From Flavobacteriaceae bacterium (GTDB taxonomy: Bacteria; Bacteroidota; Bacteroidia; Flavobacteriales; Flavobacteriaceae): a stretch of DNA of 7,528 bases. The position numbers and the translations under genes are program-made. Positions 7,201 to 7,528 of the stretch are shown piece after piece; position 1 is the stretch's first letter; each line of letters starts with the position of its first letter. The notes below the pieces were generated by a model. It was not told where the DNA came from. It worked only from the letters and a program-made list of their open reading frames with translations, and searched no databases. The DNA is taken from contig JABDLH010000005.1 of NCBI GenBank assembly GCA_013003145.1, positions 1-7,528 on the forward strand. The letters are read 5' to 3'.

Positions 7201-7528
7201 AACCACGGATAAGAGCATCTACATCGAAAATAAAGGCGATGGCACCTTTAAAATAAAACCGCTTCCCAAAGAAGCACAATTAGCCCCCGTAACAGACTTA
7301 TTGATCGCAGACCTGGATGAAGACGGGAATAAGGACTTGTTGTTAATTGGGAATGACTACGGGAACGAACCTTTTATAGGGAAATACGATGCCTTTAATG
7401 GATTATTGCTAAAGGGAGACAGCAAGGGAAATTTTACCGCCGTACCGACACCTGAAAGTGGATTTGCAGTCACCGGTGATGCTAAATCACTCATTCGTAT
7501 AAAGGGTGTGGATAAGAGCTATAAATAC
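4265..7528 (+). CDS. FG-GAP/VCBS repeat lipoprotein with ASPIC/UnbV domain (CRTAC1-like), 3' end outside window
   Basis: One frame runs without a stop for 1088 codons to the window edge. The chosen ATG gives a lipoprotein signal: MRKLSLFSF, a hydrophobic core and Cys17, followed by EEE. A longer in-frame start at 4175 lies inside the terminator hairpin and would bury this signal, so it is disfavoured. Fourteen calcium-loop motifs of the form DxDxDGxxD are visible: at residues 65, 117, 179, 249, 301, 384 and 468, then 651, 704, 763, 823, 873, 907 and 1036. Between the two sets, residues about 500-588 match ASPIC/UnbV, with GLGA (516-519), HFGTG (550-554) and WWPDG (565-569). The C-terminal part carries YAKAT (957-961) and KYDAFNG. 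Such repeats fold as beta-propeller blades. The likely role is an outer-surface binding protein partnering the neighbouring SusC/SusD pair; this is inferred from context. No catalytic motif was recognised. Some relatives carry the name RNA-binding protein, which nothing here supports. Similar Bacteroidota proteins are about 1100 residues, so little is probably missing. Confidence 0.93.
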   Translation, partial: MRKLSLFSFLIIFICSCEEEPETLFTLRSADETGITFNNQIVETDSANILTEEYIFNGGGVGVGDFNGDGLPDLFFSGNQVPNQLYLNQGEFKFRDVSSEAGIMAEDRWNTGVTVTDINTDGLPDIYVCSAREEGKEKRANLLFINQGNNDKGIPVFKESAAEYGVDDSSNSMGAAFFDYDKDGHQDLYVLNNEQVHVLPTNYRTKITDGTAISNDRLFHNNGDGTFTDVTQEAGITIEGFGLGIAIADLNYDGWPDIYITNDYLTNDLLYINNGDGTFRNDIKERIRHQSKFSMGSDIADYDNDGLLDIITLDMLGETNSRMKTTIGNNPYITTIMNRKWGYEEQYSRNMLHKGNAADLPFSEIGLMAGVAKTDWSWSPLFMDVDNDGYRDLLITNGFPRDITDKDFGDFRVGVSRFLSPKDILDSIPIVKIPNYAYRNKGDWTFEDSGNDWGLNIPSFSNGAVFADLDLDGDLDYVVNNINDPAFVFENRLDQRADGANYLNIRLKGPKSNPMGLGAKLRLKASDDLVQYHEQQVTRGYMSSVEDLIHFGTGAHKQLEQLEIWWPDGRYQDLGNLKANQTLVISYADAITGEQQTGPKPFRDSKQILTEVPRENGLAFKHQEQDMIDFNIQRILPHKLTQNGPDMTAGDMNGDGLEDFIIGGSNGHSPTLFFQQADGAFIQQPLFTDKKDLEYEIESMALFDLDNDQDLDLYLVSGSNEFERESKHYADRLFINDGSGNFSYAEHLMPVINASGSVVTATDFDGDGYTDLFVGGRTPIGRYPLPEKSFLLRNNKGQLEDVTAAKAPGLSNIGMVTDAVWADIDGDQRNDLILVGEFMGVTIFRNDGNTLNQLKGTGLEEEKGWWQSIASADMDTDGDIDFIVGNLGSNNFYQASKDRPVSVLAKDFDNNGSVDPVMFAYFKNDEGEYESFPVHFWGDLYGQSPLFRSKFDFFKDYAKATQDNLFKDRELEGAVHLKATTDKSIYIENKGDGTFKIKPLPKEAQLAPVTDLLIADLDEDGNKDLLLIGNDYGNEPFIGKYDAFNGLLLKGDSKGNFTAVPTPESGFAVTGDAKSLIRIKGVDKSYKY
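4457..5692 (+). repeat. N-terminal set of seven FG-GAP/VCBS calcium-loop repeats (protein level)
   Basis: Seven motifs lie at residues 65-73 (DFNGDGLPD), 117-125 (DINTDGLPD), 179-187 (DYDKDGHQD), 249-257 (DLNYDGWPD), 301-309 (DYDNDGLLD), 384-392 (DVDNDGYRD) and 468-476 (DLDLDGDLD). Spacing is 52-84 residues, about one propeller blade each. Every copy keeps the full DG and the final Asp. Companion NNGDGTF turns occur after the third and fourth motifs. The repeats are diverged in DNA, so this is old protein duplication and not a recent tandem array. Confidence 0.88.
5762..6028 (+). other. ASPIC/UnbV domain within the FG-GAP lipoprotein
   Basis: Residues about 500-588 follow the ASPIC/UnbV pattern: an NYLNIRLKG strand, then KSNPMGLGAKLRL, QVTRGYMSS, LIHFGTG, LEIWWPDG and a final NLKANQTLVI. 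The domain is named after acidic cartilage protein and the UnbV gene product. It has no assigned biochemical activity and usually lies at the C-terminal side of FG-GAP repeats. Here it sits in the middle of the protein with repeats on both sides. Confidence 0.88.
6215..7396 (+). repeat. C-terminal set of seven FG-GAP/VCBS calcium-loop repeats (protein level)
   Basis: Seven motifs lie at residues 651-659 (DMNGDGLED), 704-712 (DLDNDQDLD), 763-771 (DFDGDGYTD), 823-831 (DIDGDQRND), 873-881 (DMDTDGDID), 907-915 (DFDNNGSVD) and 1036-1044 (DLDEDGNKD). Three are degenerate: the loop Gly is Gln at 709 and 828, and the third Asp is Asn at 911. Spacing is irregular, with only 34 residues between the fifth and sixth motifs and 129 between the sixth and seventh. 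The last gap holds a non-repeat segment containing YAKAT. This half may therefore bind calcium less evenly than the first. Confidence 0.82.

Overview
The window looks like chromosomal DNA of a Bacteroidota species. The evidence is an adjacent SusC/RagA and SusD/RagB pair, lipoprotein signals with acidic residues after the lipidated cysteine, no Shine-Dalgarno sequences, and a TAnnTTTG-type promoter element. Protein style and moderate base composition suggest a marine member of the Flavobacteriaceae, but that placement is inference. All three genes are on the + strand. No tRNA, rRNA, CRISPR array, insertion sequence or phage gene was seen.

Layout: (1) Positions 3-2315 hold the last ~770 residues of a SusC/RagA-type TonB-dependent outer-membrane transporter; its start lies upstream of the window. 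(2) After a 30-nt gap, 2346-4085 encodes a complete 579-residue SusD/RagB-type surface lipoprotein. (3) The 179-nt gap at 4086-4264 contains a strong intrinsic terminator (4145-4189) and, just after it, a candidate Bacteroidota -7 element (4204-4211). (4) From 4265 to the window edge (7528) one unbroken frame of 1088 codons encodes a large lipoprotein with FG-GAP/VCBS calcium-loop repeats on both sides of an ASPIC/UnbV domain (CRTAC1-like). Its stop codon lies outside the window, probably only a few tens of codons away.

Working model (inference): SusC and SusD form a lidded importer in the outer membrane. The FG-GAP/ASPIC lipoprotein is probably a third surface component that binds or presents the same substrate, made from its own transcript. 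No glycoside hydrolase, peptidase, sulfatase or regulator is visible, so the substrate cannot be named. The most notable feature is the symmetric layout of the third protein: seven calcium-loop motifs, ASPIC, seven more motifs, with a conserved-looking insert between the last two.
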